From: CAVPDE01 sp963707125
GTDB lineage: Bacteria; Desulfobacterota; DSM-4660; Desulfatiglandales; HGW-15
Reading direction: 5' to 3'
Length of the DNA stretch: 64,000 nt
NCBI GenBank assembly: GCA_963707125.1
Contig: CAVPOU010000004.1
Coordinates: 496,001-560,000, forward strand
Below the pieces are notes generated by a model, which was not told the origin of the DNA, did no database searches, and worked only from the letters and a program-made list of their open reading frames with translations. Positions 34,262 through 42,947 of the stretch are shown here, one piece after another; positions within the stretch are counted from its first letter, which is position 1; each line of letters begins with the position of its first letter. The translations under genes and the position numbers were made by a program.

Positions 34262-35695
34262 ATGAAAGCGATCTTGAAAAAGCTTTTTTCCCAAGGAGAG
34301 CAGAGAGACAGAGGTCAGGCGACGCTTGAGTTCATTCTGCCTCTCCTCCTTCTGCTCTTCGTCCTCATCGCGTTCGCCATGGTGATTCCTGCTCTCACTC
34401 CGACCAAGACTCTCGCCGTTGCAGGGGCCGTGATCATTTTTGTTCTGAGTTTTGTCAGTACCCAGATCGCCCTCTACATCCTGATCTTTTCCATGCTCTT
34501 GAGCCCTGAATTCATTGTGGGAGCAACGGAAGGCGGCACCCTGGGCCGCGGCATCACTCTCCGGGCGGACGATTTTCTTGTGGCGATTATAGGGTTCAGC
34601 TGGCTCGCCAGGATGGCGATCAACAAGGAACTGGGGTTTTTTCTAAAGACCTCTCTGAACCGGCCCATCGCTTATTACATGATGGTGTGTGTGGCTTCCA
34701 CGCTTCTGGGCGCCCTGTTCGGAAGGCTGGATCTGAAGATGGGCTTTCTCTTTGTCCTGAAGTACTTTGAATATGTCGTCATCTATTTCATGGTGGCCAA
34801 CTACCTCAAGGACAGAAAGCAACTAAAGACTTTTGTGTGGGCTATGCTGCTCACCTGCCTGATTGTCTCGGTCATCTCCATGGCCAAAATCCCGGAAGGC
34901 GGAAGAATCTCTGCTCCCTTTGAAGGAAAAGTCGGTGAGCCGAACACGTTTGGCGGTTATCTTGTCTTTATGATGAGCATCGCAACGGGCCTCGCTCTCA
35001 TGGAAGAATCCTTTCGCAATCGCCTTATCGCTTTTTTCTTGGTGATCCTTTTCAGCATCCCTCTTCTTTACACGCAGTCCAGAAGCTCTTATCTGGCAGC
35101 GATTCCGGCTGTATTGAGTTTTCTATGGTTATCCAAAAGAAAACAGTGGATTCCTCCGGTCCTGTTACTCGTGGGATTGCTTCTCCCTTTCGTGGCACCC
35201 AAGGTCACCAAGGACCGGGTGTCCTACACCTTTACCCAAGGCATTGGTCGTCCGGATGCCGTCACCGTTGCCGGCGTGCAGCTGGACACGTCGACTTCCG
35301 CAAGAATCAAGAGCTGGGAAGAAGCGGTTCGAGACCTGGTCCAACACCCCGTGCTCGGATTCGGTGTCACGGGATACCGGTTTGTGGATGCCCAGTATGT
35401 AAGGGTCGCCGCGGAGACCGGATTCCTTGGTCTGCTCATTTTTCTCCTTTTGCTGGGTACAATACTCAAGGAGTCCTACCGGGTTTTCAAGGCGAGTGAG
35501 GATCCCTTTGATAAGGGGCTGGCCATCGGTTTTCTTGCGGGCTTCACCGGGCTTCTGTTTCATGCCATAGGAGCGAACACCTTCATCATTGTGAGGATCA
35601 TGGAACCCTTCTGGTTCATCGCCGCCATGGTGATGATGATTCCATCCCTTGAAAAGGACCGGAAGGGCAAGGCAGAAGAAGGCAAAAGAAGCTAA
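34262..35695 (+). CDS. O-antigen ligase/polymerase family membrane protein (Wzy-like)
   Basis: A 477-residue integral membrane protein with about eleven helices. Wzy_C features are present: LYTQSRSSYLA with the conserved Arg/Ser, and HPVLGFGVTGYRF followed by YVRVAAETGFLGL. It polymerises or ligates repeat units in the EPS pathway. The first 40 residues (RGQATLEFILPLLLLLFVL) resemble TadE-type pilin N-termini (RGQALVEFALxLPLLLLL), which is odd for this family. It lies 44 bp after the kinase gene and ends the export locus; no glycosyltransferase gene is in the window. Confidence 0.85.
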   Translation: MKAILKKLFSQGEQRDRGQATLEFILPLLLLLFVLIAFAMVIPALTPTKTLAVAGAVIIFVLSFVSTQIALYILIFSMLLSPEFIVGATEGGTLGRGITLRADDFLVAIIGFSWLARMAINKELGFFLKTSLNRPIAYYMMVCVASTLLGALFGRLDLKMGFLFVLKYFEYVVIYFMVANYLKDRKQLKTFVWAMLLTCLIVSVISMAKIPEGGRISAPFEGKVGEPNTFGGYLVFMMSIATGLALMEESFRNRLIAFFLVILFSIPLLYTQSRSSYLAAIPAVLSFLWLSKRKQWIPPVLLLVGLLLPFVAPKVTKDRVSYTFTQGIGRPDAVTVAGVQLDTSTSARIKSWEEAVRDLVQHPVLGFGVTGYRFVDAQYVRVAAETGFLGLLIFLLLLGTILKESYRVFKASEDPFDKGLAIGFLAGFTGLLFHAIGANTFIIVRIMEPFWFIAAMVMMIPSLEKDRKGKAEEGKRS

Positions 35696-35696
35696 T

Positions 35697-35813
35697 GTGG
35701 TGTCTCACCCCCACCTGGCCTCCCCCATCGAGGGGGAGGAAACTATTAGTGGTCGCACAGAATTCCCCTCCCCTTGCGGGAGGGGCTAGGGGAGGGGGAA
35801 GCAAAAGGGGTAT
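35697..35813. repeat. CCCCTCC-type dispersed repeat, copy A
   Basis: It contains CCTCCCCCATCGAGGGGGAG, GAAACTATTAGTGGTCG and CCCCTCCCCTTGCGGGAGGG, each forming a hairpin. The same three blocks in the same order recur at 52976-53110. It sits between the convergent EPS locus and the acyl-CoA synthetase genes, where it could terminate both. Confidence 0.75.
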
Positions 35814-35839
35814 TAGCAAGAAAATCCGGAGGCACTACC

Positions 35840-36529
35840 CTAGCCAGCCGGTTTGAGAACAATCAGGGCATCGACCGCCACAGGCTTGGCCCCGGAGAGA
35901 ATGAGAGGGTTAATGTCAATCTCCTGGATGAATTCGTTTTCCATGCCGATCTCCCCCACTTTCACAAGGATATCAGAGAGGAGATCCATGTCGGCGGCAG
36001 GCATCCCGCGCACTGCTCCGAGGATTTTGTGAGCCTTGATTTCTTGGGTCATGTCCAGGGCATCCCGTTTCTCCAGAGGAGCCACTCTAAAAGCAATGTC
36101 TTTAAGAATCTCTGTGAAAATCCCCCCTAAACCGAACATCACACACGGCCCGAACTGAGGATCCCGGGTCATCCCGACGACCAATTCGCGGGTTCCCTTG
36201 ATCATTTCCTGAACCAGGAGGTCCTTTTCATTCCCTTCCATGCGAGACGTGAGATCATCAAAGGCCAGGATTGCTTCCTGATCACTGCGAATGTCTACCC
36301 TCACCAGGCCTTTTTCTGTCTTGTGGGCGAGATGAGGCGAGCACCCTTTGAGGACAAGAGGATAGCCTATGGCATGGGCCGCCTTCATGGTTTCCTCTCG
36401 GCTGTGAACAAGAATTTCACGGGTTACGGGAATGCCGTAGGACTTGAGGAAATCCTTGGATTCATATTCGGACAGGGTCTTGCGGCCCTCTCGTACAGCT
36501 TTTTCCAGGATCATCGATTTGATTTTCAT
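35840..36529 (-). CDS. ADP-forming acyl/acetyl-CoA synthetase, beta (ATP-grasp) subunit
   Basis: A 229-residue ATP-grasp protein. After LSEYESKDFLKSYGIPVT come the ATP-grasp nucleotide segments (YPLVLKGCSP; DLLVQEMIKGTRELVVGM; DPQFGPCVMFGLGG) and a final QEIDINPLIL. With the alpha subunit upstream it converts acyl-CoA, ADP and phosphate to acid, ATP and CoA, so saving energy from acyl-CoA. I chose ATG 36529 (MKIKSM) over 36547. It is separated from the alpha gene by a repeat hairpin. Confidence 0.88.
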   Translation of the reverse strand: MKIKSMILEKAVREGRKTLSEYESKDFLKSYGIPVTREILVHSREETMKAAHAIGYPLVLKGCSPHLAHKTEKGLVRVDIRSDQEAILAFDDLTSRMEGNEKDLLVQEMIKGTRELVVGMTRDPQFGPCVMFGLGGIFTEILKDIAFRVAPLEKRDALDMTQEIKAHKILGAVRGMPAADMDLLSDILVKVGEIGMENEFIQEIDINPLILSGAKPVAVDALIVLKPAG

Positions 36530-36554
36530 GATTACCCCCCAGCTCAAGAAAAAG

Positions 36555-36632
36555 GATTGGAGTATAGGAGTACTGCAGTATTGGAGCGATGGGGTTTACC
36601 ATTACTCCATTACTCCGATACTCCATTACTCC
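36555..36632. repeat. facing GGAGTAN arrays between acyl-CoA synthetase subunits
   Basis: Units of the type GGAGTATAGGAGTACTGCAG (36559-36578) face TTACTCCATTACTCCGATAC units (36599-36632). The latter array also overlaps the last codons of the alpha gene (stop at 36610). The RNA would fold into a hairpin between two genes that need equal expression. Confidence 0.75.
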
Positions 36633-38028
36633 GTTTCTTCATTTTCTCGTATTCCCACAAAGCCGCCATGGTTTTTGCTGCTCTCTCAGGGGTGGGGACA
36701 TTGATCAGAGCGCCTCCTTCTTCGAGACGGCGCACCTCCTCATCCCAAATTCCAGGAGGAGCGATCAGACAGGCGACAACAGGCTTCTGCTGTTTCCATT
36801 TCAGCAAGAGCTCGGAGAAGCCCGATATCGCGTCCCTGTTTGCCGATGCGAACATCATGAGGATCAGGATGGCATCCACATCGCTGTCCTCCATCACCGC
36901 CCTGATGATACCCTCGATCGCCGAAGCGTTATACCATGCCGGCCCCATGTCCACGGGGTTGGTACGCAGGGCGAGAGGGGGAAGGAGTTCATTGATCACT
37001 CGCTGAGTTTCAGGATGGAACGTGGCGATCTCCATCCCATCGGCCTCACAGACGTCCGAGGCCGCCATCCCAGGGCCTGCTTGTCCGGAAAGGATCGCAA
37101 CTTTCCTGCCCTTAGGAAGCGGACAAAGGGCCAGAGCCCGGGCTGCATCCAAAAGCCTTTCTGCACTGTCCACGTAGAGGACCCCTGACTGTTTGAGAGC
37201 CCCTTCATAGATTTCATGCCTTCCGGCTAAGGAGCCCGTGTGAGAAAGAGAGGCTTGATCTCCAGCGCGAGAACTCCCGGTTTTGTATGCAACAACAGGT
37301 TTCGCGAAACGGGTTTGCTTCGCCGCCTCCATGAGCCTCCTCGGTTCATCGATGCCTTCAAGATAAAGAGCAAGAACCCGTGTGTCCGGATCGCCCATCA
37401 AATAGGTGACCATTTCGGGGAAGTCGACATTGAGACGGTTCCCCAGGCCAACGATCTTGCTGACGCCTGCGTTCTGTCGCATGGCCATGAAGCCCATGAG
37501 ATGAGAGATGCCTCCACTCTGGCTCACCAGGGCGATACCCCCTTTGGGCAGCCATGAGAACTCAGGCGTAAAGGAAGCGTTCAGGTGGATGTGAAGATTG
37601 ACCATCCCGAAAGTGTTCGGGCCAATGACCGGGATGCAGGCCTTGTTTGCCAGATCGGCCAGGGTGTTCTGGAGAAGGGTTCCCTGGGAATCGTCGATTT
37701 CCCTGAAGCCCGCGGAGATCAGCACAATGCCTTTCACCCCTTTCCGAGAACACTCCTGAAATATTCCTGGAACCAGCTTTGCAGGCAAGACGACAATGGC
37801 AAGATCAATGGCACCCGAGAAATCCGCAATCGATGAAACCGCGGGAAGACCCATGACCGACTTGGCACCCGGGTTAACAGGAACGATCGTCCCTTTGAAG
37901 CGACCGGAGGTCAGGCTTTTCATCACGTGGAACCCGAGCTTGTCGGGATTTTCTGAAGCCCCGATCACTGCAACCGTATGAGGGTTGAATAGGGTTTTCA
38001 GATTTTGGAGCAAAACAGGATTGCTCAT
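36610..38028 (-). CDS. ADP-forming acyl/acetyl-CoA synthetase, alpha (CoA-binding) subunit
   Basis: A 472-residue subunit. It starts at ATG 38028 (MSNPVLLQNLK), with the CoA-binding domain VAVIGASENPDKLG near 20-33, a succinyl-CoA-ligase-like domain around GGIALVSQSGGISHLMG and a third domain with AILSGQAGPGMAASD. The phosphorylated His of this family is expected in the second domain. The last codons (SNGVSE) come from the repeat array, so the C-terminus is unusual. It works with the ATP-grasp gene just downstream; the acyl-CoA substrate is unknown. Confidence 0.88.
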   Translation of the reverse strand: MSNPVLLQNLKTLFNPHTVAVIGASENPDKLGFHVMKSLTSGRFKGTIVPVNPGAKSVMGLPAVSSIADFSGAIDLAIVVLPAKLVPGIFQECSRKGVKGIVLISAGFREIDDSQGTLLQNTLADLANKACIPVIGPNTFGMVNLHIHLNASFTPEFSWLPKGGIALVSQSGGISHLMGFMAMRQNAGVSKIVGLGNRLNVDFPEMVTYLMGDPDTRVLALYLEGIDEPRRLMEAAKQTRFAKPVVAYKTGSSRAGDQASLSHTGSLAGRHEIYEGALKQSGVLYVDSAERLLDAARALALCPLPKGRKVAILSGQAGPGMAASDVCEADGMEIATFHPETQRVINELLPPLALRTNPVDMGPAWYNASAIEGIIRAVMEDSDVDAILILMMFASANRDAISGFSELLLKWKQQKPVVACLIAPPGIWDEEVRRLEEGGALINVPTPERAAKTMAALWEYEKMKKRSNGVSE

Positions 38029-38111
38029 AGAAGATGTCCTTGAGGAGATCGCTCGCCCACTCATAGCAGGCTTTCACATTGATATCAATACCCAATGCAG
38101 GCCTTCAGCTA

Positions 38112-38876
38112 TTACGTTATTCCGTGCCCTGAAAGGCACAAATCTCCCCATTCATACTGAATGATCGTGACCAGGCTGATGGCCGCGGTTTCGGCCCTCA
38201 GGATTCGACTCCCCAGCGAAACCGATACAAAGCCCGCTTCGAGTGCTTTCATCACCTCCAGTTCGGTAAAGCCTCCTTCCGGTCCTACCAAGGCGAGGAC
38301 CCTGGGTTCCGCGGAGTTGGAACGGAGATGGTCTTTAAGACTTCTGATTCCTTCCTGCTCCCACAAAATGATTTTCAGGGCCGACTCTTTTCCCAGGACG
38401 GCGAGCAGTTCATCGTAAAGGTAAAGCGGACCGATCCCGGCGGGCATGGCTCGATCGGACTGCTTGGCAGCGCTCTGAGCAATCTCTTGCCAATGCCTGA
38501 GCTTGGTGTGAACTTTGTTGCCATCCACCTTGACCACTGTTCTCTCTGAAATGTAAGGCAGTACGCGGTCCACACCCAGCTCAGAGGTTTTCTCTACCAG
38601 AAGATCCATGTGCTGGGACTTGAGCAAGGCTTGGCACAGGGTAATGTGGACAGGAGAGGGAGCAGGGCTGGGGAGAGGTTTCTCAAGGTTAACGAGGACG
38701 TGGTGGTGGCTCACCTCTTTGATCACCGCCTGAAAGCGCGCTCCTTTCCTGTCCAGGAAGACGACACGCTCGCCAGGTCCCAGTCTCAGGACCCTGGCCA
38801 TGTGTTTGGCCTCGGCACCGGTTATCGAAAAAGAGCCTTGGGTGCTGGGGATCTCGTCAACGAAAAAACGACGCAT
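38112..38876 (-). CDS. rsmE: 16S rRNA (uracil-1498-N3)-methyltransferase
   Basis: A 254-residue SPOUT methyltransferase that methylates U1498 of 16S rRNA. MRRFFVDEI at the start, LVGPEGGFTELEV and RILRAETAAISLVTIIQY at the end (the knotted SAM-binding fold) are diagnostic. The start at 38876 (MRRFF) is preferred to ATG 38888, four codons upstream. It is the last gene before a GGAGTA array on its 5' side. Confidence 0.92.
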   Translation of the reverse strand: MRRFFVDEIPSTQGSFSITGAEAKHMARVLRLGPGERVVFLDRKGARFQAVIKEVSHHHVLVNLEKPLPSPAPSPVHITLCQALLKSQHMDLLVEKTSELGVDRVLPYISERTVVKVDGNKVHTKLRHWQEIAQSAAKQSDRAMPAGIGPLYLYDELLAVLGKESALKIILWEQEGIRSLKDHLRSNSAEPRVLALVGPEGGFTELEVMKALEAGFVSVSLGSRILRAETAAISLVTIIQYEWGDLCLSGHGIT

Positions 38877-38886
38877 GAACAACCCC

Positions 38887-39127
38887 ATGGAGTATTGGAG
38901 TACTGGAAAAAATCCTCACAGTCGTCACTCCCGCGAAGGCGGGAGTCCAGAACTTCTTGATTCTCCTGGATTCCCGTTTTCACGGGAATGACGGAAAAGG
39001 GCGTTTTCCGACTTTTTGCGAAGCGTCAAGGGTGACTATCGAAAAAAATGGAGTGCTGGAGCAATGGGAAAGGAATCGTGCACAACACGCCTCCATCACT
39101 CCAGTACTCCAATACTCCAGTACTCCG
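38887..39127. repeat. GGAGTAN arrays enclosing palindromic element copy 3
   Basis: Short GGAGTA arrays occur at 38887-38908 and 39049-39066 and the reverse complement (ACTCCAGTACTCCAATACTCC type) at 39091-39127. Between them, 38921-39021 is the third copy of the palindromic element (CCGCGAAGGCGGGA version with GACTTTTTGCGA end). So two repeat families are nested in the rsmE-DUF35 gap. Confidence 0.75.
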
Positions 39128-39133
39128 CAGTCT

Positions 39134-39568
39134 TTATGCTTTCTCGAACACGTAGTTCACTTGTCCGTTGGGAAGCTTGTTGACGACGGTCTTGACCTCC
39201 ATTCCCACCTTGATCTCGTTTTCAGGGATGTTCTTGGAAAGCCTCCCGAAGACCTTGTAGGTCCCGTAATCCGCAAGAGCGATCGCATAGGGAAGGTCGG
39301 CTTCAAAGCCTACCGGCCCGTATTCGAGCTTGCTGTAAGTCACGAGTTTTCCCTTCCCGGTCACTTCAAACCATTCCACGTCGCTGGTCAGGCACTTGTA
39401 GCAGTCCGCTCTTGGGGGAAAGAACGTCAGGCCGCAGCCTTTGCATTTCGTTCCCATGACCTTGCCCTGTTCCAGATAACCGACAAAGTCATTGGTCTTC
39501 GTGATGGCGGTGAAGCTCACCGTTCCGAATTTCTTGAACCGAAGATCCGCTTCTTTTTTCGTAGCCAT
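39134..39568 (-). CDS. DUF35 OB-fold/zinc-ribbon protein, partner of the thiolase
   Basis: A 144-residue protein with a zinc ribbon CKGCG...CYKC (about 41-59) and an OB-fold. It starts with ATG 39568 after a clear GGAGGTGATACT ribosome site. DUF35 proteins accompany SCP2-type thiolases and bind them as acyl-CoA-channelling subunits, as known from archaeal thiolase/HMG-CoA synthase complexes. The thiolase gene stops 4 bp before its ATG and shares the ribosome site, so both are made together. Confidence 0.9.
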   Translation of the reverse strand: MATKKEADLRFKKFGTVSFTAITKTNDFVGYLEQGKVMGTKCKGCGLTFFPPRADCYKCLTSDVEWFEVTGKGKLVTYSKLEYGPVGFEADLPYAIALADYGTYKVFGRLSKNIPENEIKVGMEVKTVVNKLPNGQVNYVFEKA

Positions 39569-39572
39569 AGTA

Positions 39573-40739
39573 TCACCTCCCGAAAATAAGGACGTTCCCG
39601 TAAAGGCCGACGCCGCCGATGTTGTGGACCAGGCCGATCTGCGGATCCTTGACCTGCATATTGCCTGCTTCTCCTCTGAGTTGGAGAACAATCGTTCTCA
39701 CCTGCGATCCGCCGGTCGCACCGATCGGGTGGCCTTTGGAGAGCAACCCGCCGTCCACATTCACAGGGATGCTTCCTTCTTTATAGGTGGCCTTGCTCCG
39801 GATGAGCTCTCGCCCTTCACCGGGTTTCGCAAAGCCCAGGTTTTCATAAGCCATCATTTCTGCAATCGTGAAGCAGTCATGAACCTCGGCGACATTGATG
39901 TTCTTGGGGGTGACCCCTGCCATCTTGTATGCCTGCTTGCCTGCAAGCTCACCCGCGCTCAGACCCGAGAAGAGATCCCGGCCCGCCATGTTCACAGGAG
40001 CTGAAGCCGCACCGATTCCAAGGATCCACACCGGTTTTTTTGACAAGGCTTTTGCTTTTTCTTCACTGGCAACAATGATGCAGGAGCTTCCGTCTGCGTT
40101 GGCGCAGCAGTCCCCGACGCGAAGCGGGCTTGCCACCGGTCCGGACATCGGGTTTTGCGGATCCGTGAACATGTCGGCACTGACCGCTTTCCGGTAAACC
40201 GCCTTCTCATTGATTTGTCCGTACGTGGAAGCCTTCACCCGGATCAGGGCCAGGTCTTCAGGCGTTGTGCCGTAGGTTGCCATGTGAGCCCTTGCGTGCA
40301 TCGCGTAGTAAGCGGGCATCATGGTCCCAAAGGGGCTTTCCCACTGAATGTCAGCCCCACGGCCCATCCTCTCCTGTGACTCTGCCGAGGAGATTTCCGA
40401 CATCTTCTGGAATCCGATCACCATGACCACGTCGTGAAGCCCGGATTTGATCATCGAGTAAGCCAGCTTCAGGCCCGTGGTGCTCGATGAGCAAAGGGTT
40501 TCCACGTAGAAGGTCGGTTGAGGAGTGAGCCCCAGGTATTCCGCAAAGACGCCTGCAGGCGACCTCTGCTTGTCATATTCAGGAGCGGAGCAAACAACCG
40601 TTGCATCAATGTCCTTGACGGATACCTGCGCATCCTTCATACACTCCTTAAATCCTTCAAAGGCGAGTTCCCTGATGGAACCTGGAAACCCTCGCACAAA
40701 GGCACTCTGGCCTACGCCGATAATTCCTACTTTTCCCAT
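39573..40739 (-). CDS. thiolase (SCP2-type acetyl-CoA acyltransferase)
   Basis: A 388-residue thiolase. Nucleophile segment VETLCSSSTTGL (79-90, Cys83), EVHDCF and the C-terminal SKGHPIGATGG with the catalytic His are intact. The start at 40739 (MGKVGIIGVG) has a GGGAGGTTGCTT ribosome site. It may condense or cleave beta-ketoacyl-CoA, perhaps in fatty or aromatic acid degradation; the direct DUF35 partner downstream supports an acyl-CoA complex. Substrate chain length is unknown. Confidence 0.9.
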   Translation of the reverse strand: MGKVGIIGVGQSAFVRGFPGSIRELAFEGFKECMKDAQVSVKDIDATVVCSAPEYDKQRSPAGVFAEYLGLTPQPTFYVETLCSSSTTGLKLAYSMIKSGLHDVVMVIGFQKMSEISSAESQERMGRGADIQWESPFGTMMPAYYAMHARAHMATYGTTPEDLALIRVKASTYGQINEKAVYRKAVSADMFTDPQNPMSGPVASPLRVGDCCANADGSSCIIVASEEKAKALSKKPVWILGIGAASAPVNMAGRDLFSGLSAGELAGKQAYKMAGVTPKNINVAEVHDCFTIAEMMAYENLGFAKPGEGRELIRSKATYKEGSIPVNVDGGLLSKGHPIGATGGSQVRTIVLQLRGEAGNMQVKDPQIGLVHNIGGVGLYGNVLIFGR

Positions 40740-40953
40740 AAGCAACCTCCCAATAATGATTTGCACCTTTCAAGATAAATCAGCGCTTAGATGAAAGGCG
40801 ATCTCCTGTGAGACACTTTCAGTGACGAGTAACGGATAAAGTAACAGATAACGATTAACACAAGCGTCGCCGCTTCAACCAGAGCCAACCCCGGAGAAAG
40901 CCCTCCTCGAAACATAAAATATCAATATAAGAGAAGAAGGAATGCCGGTCAAG

Positions 40954-41121
40954 TCAAAAGAAGGAAAATTCCTCGGACTCTTCGACAGGATAAAAAAGAT
41001 TCAGGTCGCTCGCTTGAATGGTTTGAATGTTCTCCTGGAGGAGGTATTCCTCCGCTTTCTTTCTGAAGAGGTAGGATGCCTCTTCCATGGCCTGAAGAAC
41101 TTGCTTTTCAAGAGGGCTCAT
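40954..41121 (-). CDS. 55-residue protein coupled to the Cys-rich gene
   Basis: An ATG at 41121 overlaps the stop (ATGA) of the preceding 290-codon gene and the frame runs 55 codons to TGA at 40954. The product is acidic and helical (LEKQVLQAMEEASYLFRKKA, then an acidic FYPVEESEEFSFF tail) with no membrane segment. The 4-bp overlap and protein-like composition support a real gene. I recognise no family. Confidence 0.6.
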   Translation of the reverse strand: MSPLEKQVLQAMEEASYLFRKKAEEYLLQENIQTIQASDLNLFYPVEESEEFSFF

Positions 41122-41990
41122 AGAAATCCGTTCAGAAACTCAGCCAGTTCATGATCCACGAGCTCTTTCAGCGATGTCGCCTCTTCCTCGCCGGCTTTTA
41201 AGATGTGTCCGGACAGCCTCAAGAAATCCAGAAAATCAGCATCCATTGGGAGCAAATGCACGTGCGGAGCGGTTGAACTGCTAAGGACTTTCAGGGACAG
41301 TTGCTCTGAAAGGCGATGGGACAATTCTTCAAATCTGCCCCTGAACTGTGGGTTTCTCAAGAGGTCAAGATTCCCGGAGTCCATGAGGGCTCTCAGGAGA
41401 TACGCATTTGCCCGGGGCGAGAGGGAGGTTTCGAAAAAAGAGTAGGTTTTCAGAATCGAGTCTCCGTCGGGATCTTGCCCCTTTTCCGCCATGGCCACCA
41501 GGTTTAGAAGAGTGCCGCCCCAGCCCAGGATGCGGAAGAGAGGGTTCAGGGTGCTGCTGGAATAGGAGAAGGAGTCAAGCCCTTGAGAGAGGCGGAGCCA
41601 AAAACTCTTGGCCTCTGGAGATAGGTGCGTGAAAATTCCGGCTTCCACGCAGGATTCCCGAGCGCATTTGTCGCCGAAATTCACTCTGTAGCGCAGGTCT
41701 TCCCCGTCGTTTTGAGAGGGGTGGAGGAGACACCCGATGCGCTTAAAGCCGCCATCCAGATACCCGAGCGCCCAGCAGCTGAAACCCGTGATCGGTGAAA
41801 GGGACTTCTCTTCTCTTCTTAAAGAGGCCGTGTTTTCTCTGAGGACCCGCTTGATCTCGTTTGTATATTGGAGGTGCTCGTAGCCCGGTGGCCGTATGGG
41901 GGGACAGCAGGCGAAACAGGATTTCTCTTCGTCCGGGGCACAGAGGGTAGAAGGCATTTCGGTCATTTGCTCAACCTTCTGCCTGGGCAT
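41118..41990 (-). CDS. Cys-rich protein of unknown function
   Basis: A 290-residue soluble protein with N-terminal cysteines (C17, CFACC at 25-29) followed by PPIRPPGYEH, then more Cys at SCWALGY, GCLLHP, GDKCARESC. The spacing resembles metal- or cluster-binding proteins such as the YkgJ family, but I cannot assign it. The second half is helical and lacks Cys. It starts at ATG 41990 or 41966. It is translationally coupled to the 55-codon gene. A metal-binding role is inference. Confidence 0.6.
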   Translation of the reverse strand: MPRQKVEQMTEMPSTLCAPDEEKSCFACCPPIRPPGYEHLQYTNEIKRVLRENTASLRREEKSLSPITGFSCWALGYLDGGFKRIGCLLHPSQNDGEDLRYRVNFGDKCARESCVEAGIFTHLSPEAKSFWLRLSQGLDSFSYSSSTLNPLFRILGWGGTLLNLVAMAEKGQDPDGDSILKTYSFFETSLSPRANAYLLRALMDSGNLDLLRNPQFRGRFEELSHRLSEQLSLKVLSSSTAPHVHLLPMDADFLDFLRLSGHILKAGEEEATSLKELVDHELAEFLNGFL

Positions 41991-42011
41991 TAAGCTTTAG
42001 TATGCTGATGC

Positions 42012-42156
42012 TCTCGCAAAAAGCCGTAAAATGACCTCTCCTGTCATTCCGGCGAATCCCGGATCGGGGTCCGGGACAGGCGCCGGAATCCAGGAATAAC
42101 AAGCCCTCCTGGACCCCGGCTTACGCCGGGGTGACGGCTTTGATGACTTTTTACGA
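42012..42156. repeat. dispersed palindromic element, copy 4
   Basis: Bounded by TCTCGCAAAAAG and GACTTTTTACGAG, it repeats the core of copy 1 (TCATTCCGGCGAATCCCGGA, then CGCCGGGGTGACGG) with only a few differences. It fills the gap between the Cys-rich gene and the mobA-like gene. Confidence 0.8.
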
Positions 42157-42161
42157 GGCTG

Positions 42162-42773
42162 TCAATCTTGCCGAGGCAAATCCTGGGGTTTGTTGATATT
42201 AAAAAGAGATCTCAAATCCTGATCCCATAACCGGATCTCTTCTTCGTCCATGTAACGAACACGCATCCTGGCAAAGCACTTCGCAATCTGATACTGGCGT
42301 TCTTCAATCGCTTCCCGAATGACCGGGATGCATTTCTTTGAGTATAGCGCGTGGAGCGGCTCGAGCATCCAGTCCATGCGCGGCACGACCGTATCGAAAT
42401 CGTCCCTCACCTCCACCATGTGGCGGATGAGCTTTCCGCTGAGAAAAGGCATATCGCAAGCGACCAAGAAACCGGTTTCATCCGACATGGTCATCAGGCC
42501 TGTGTAGATCCCTCCCATCGGCCCAAGGCCCTTGATAAGATCTTCGACCATAGGGAGCCGCAGATAAGCGTACTCCTCAGGGGTATTGGTCAGCAGGATG
42601 ACCCGGTGAAAGATGGATTTCATGACCCCGACAACTCGTTCGATGAGGCGCACGCCTTCGATTTCAACGAGGGCTTTGTTGCTCCCATAGCGGGAGCTTT
42701 TGCCGCCGAGAAGAATAAGGCCGGTCACATTCTTGAAATGGACGAGGCTGTCTTTGGTTAAATCAACTGCCAT
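42162..42773 (-). CDS. molybdenum cofactor guanylyltransferase (MobA-like)
   Basis: A 203-residue nucleotidyltransferase. GLILLGGKSSRYGSNKAL (18-35) is the GTP-binding start, followed by CDMPFL with the metal-binding Asp and a PLHALYSK segment. It should attach GMP to molybdopterin to form the MGD cofactor, used by enzymes such as the oxidoreductase at 50801. The start is not certain: the frame is open to 42893 and no clear ribosome site precedes 42773. A MobA-related transferase for another nucleotide sugar is possible. Confidence 0.75.
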   Translation of the reverse strand: MAVDLTKDSLVHFKNVTGLILLGGKSSRYGSNKALVEIEGVRLIERVVGVMKSIFHRVILLTNTPEEYAYLRLPMVEDLIKGLGPMGGIYTGLMTMSDETGFLVACDMPFLSGKLIRHMVEVRDDFDTVVPRMDWMLEPLHALYSKKCIPVIREAIEERQYQIAKCFARMRVRYMDEEEIRLWDQDLRSLFNINKPQDLPRQD

Positions 42774-42947
42774 GAGGAGCTTGGTCTTTTTTCCAGAAGT
42801 ACCTCTCTTATACAAAATGGTGGCGCGCCCGTCAGCAAAAAAGGGTTCAGGGAAGGGACACGCCGGAGGGTGCACCGATAAGTGCGATTGCATTGACAGA
42901 GGTTGGCATAAATGAAAGGATGGCTCATCGATTCATGAAAGGTCTAA

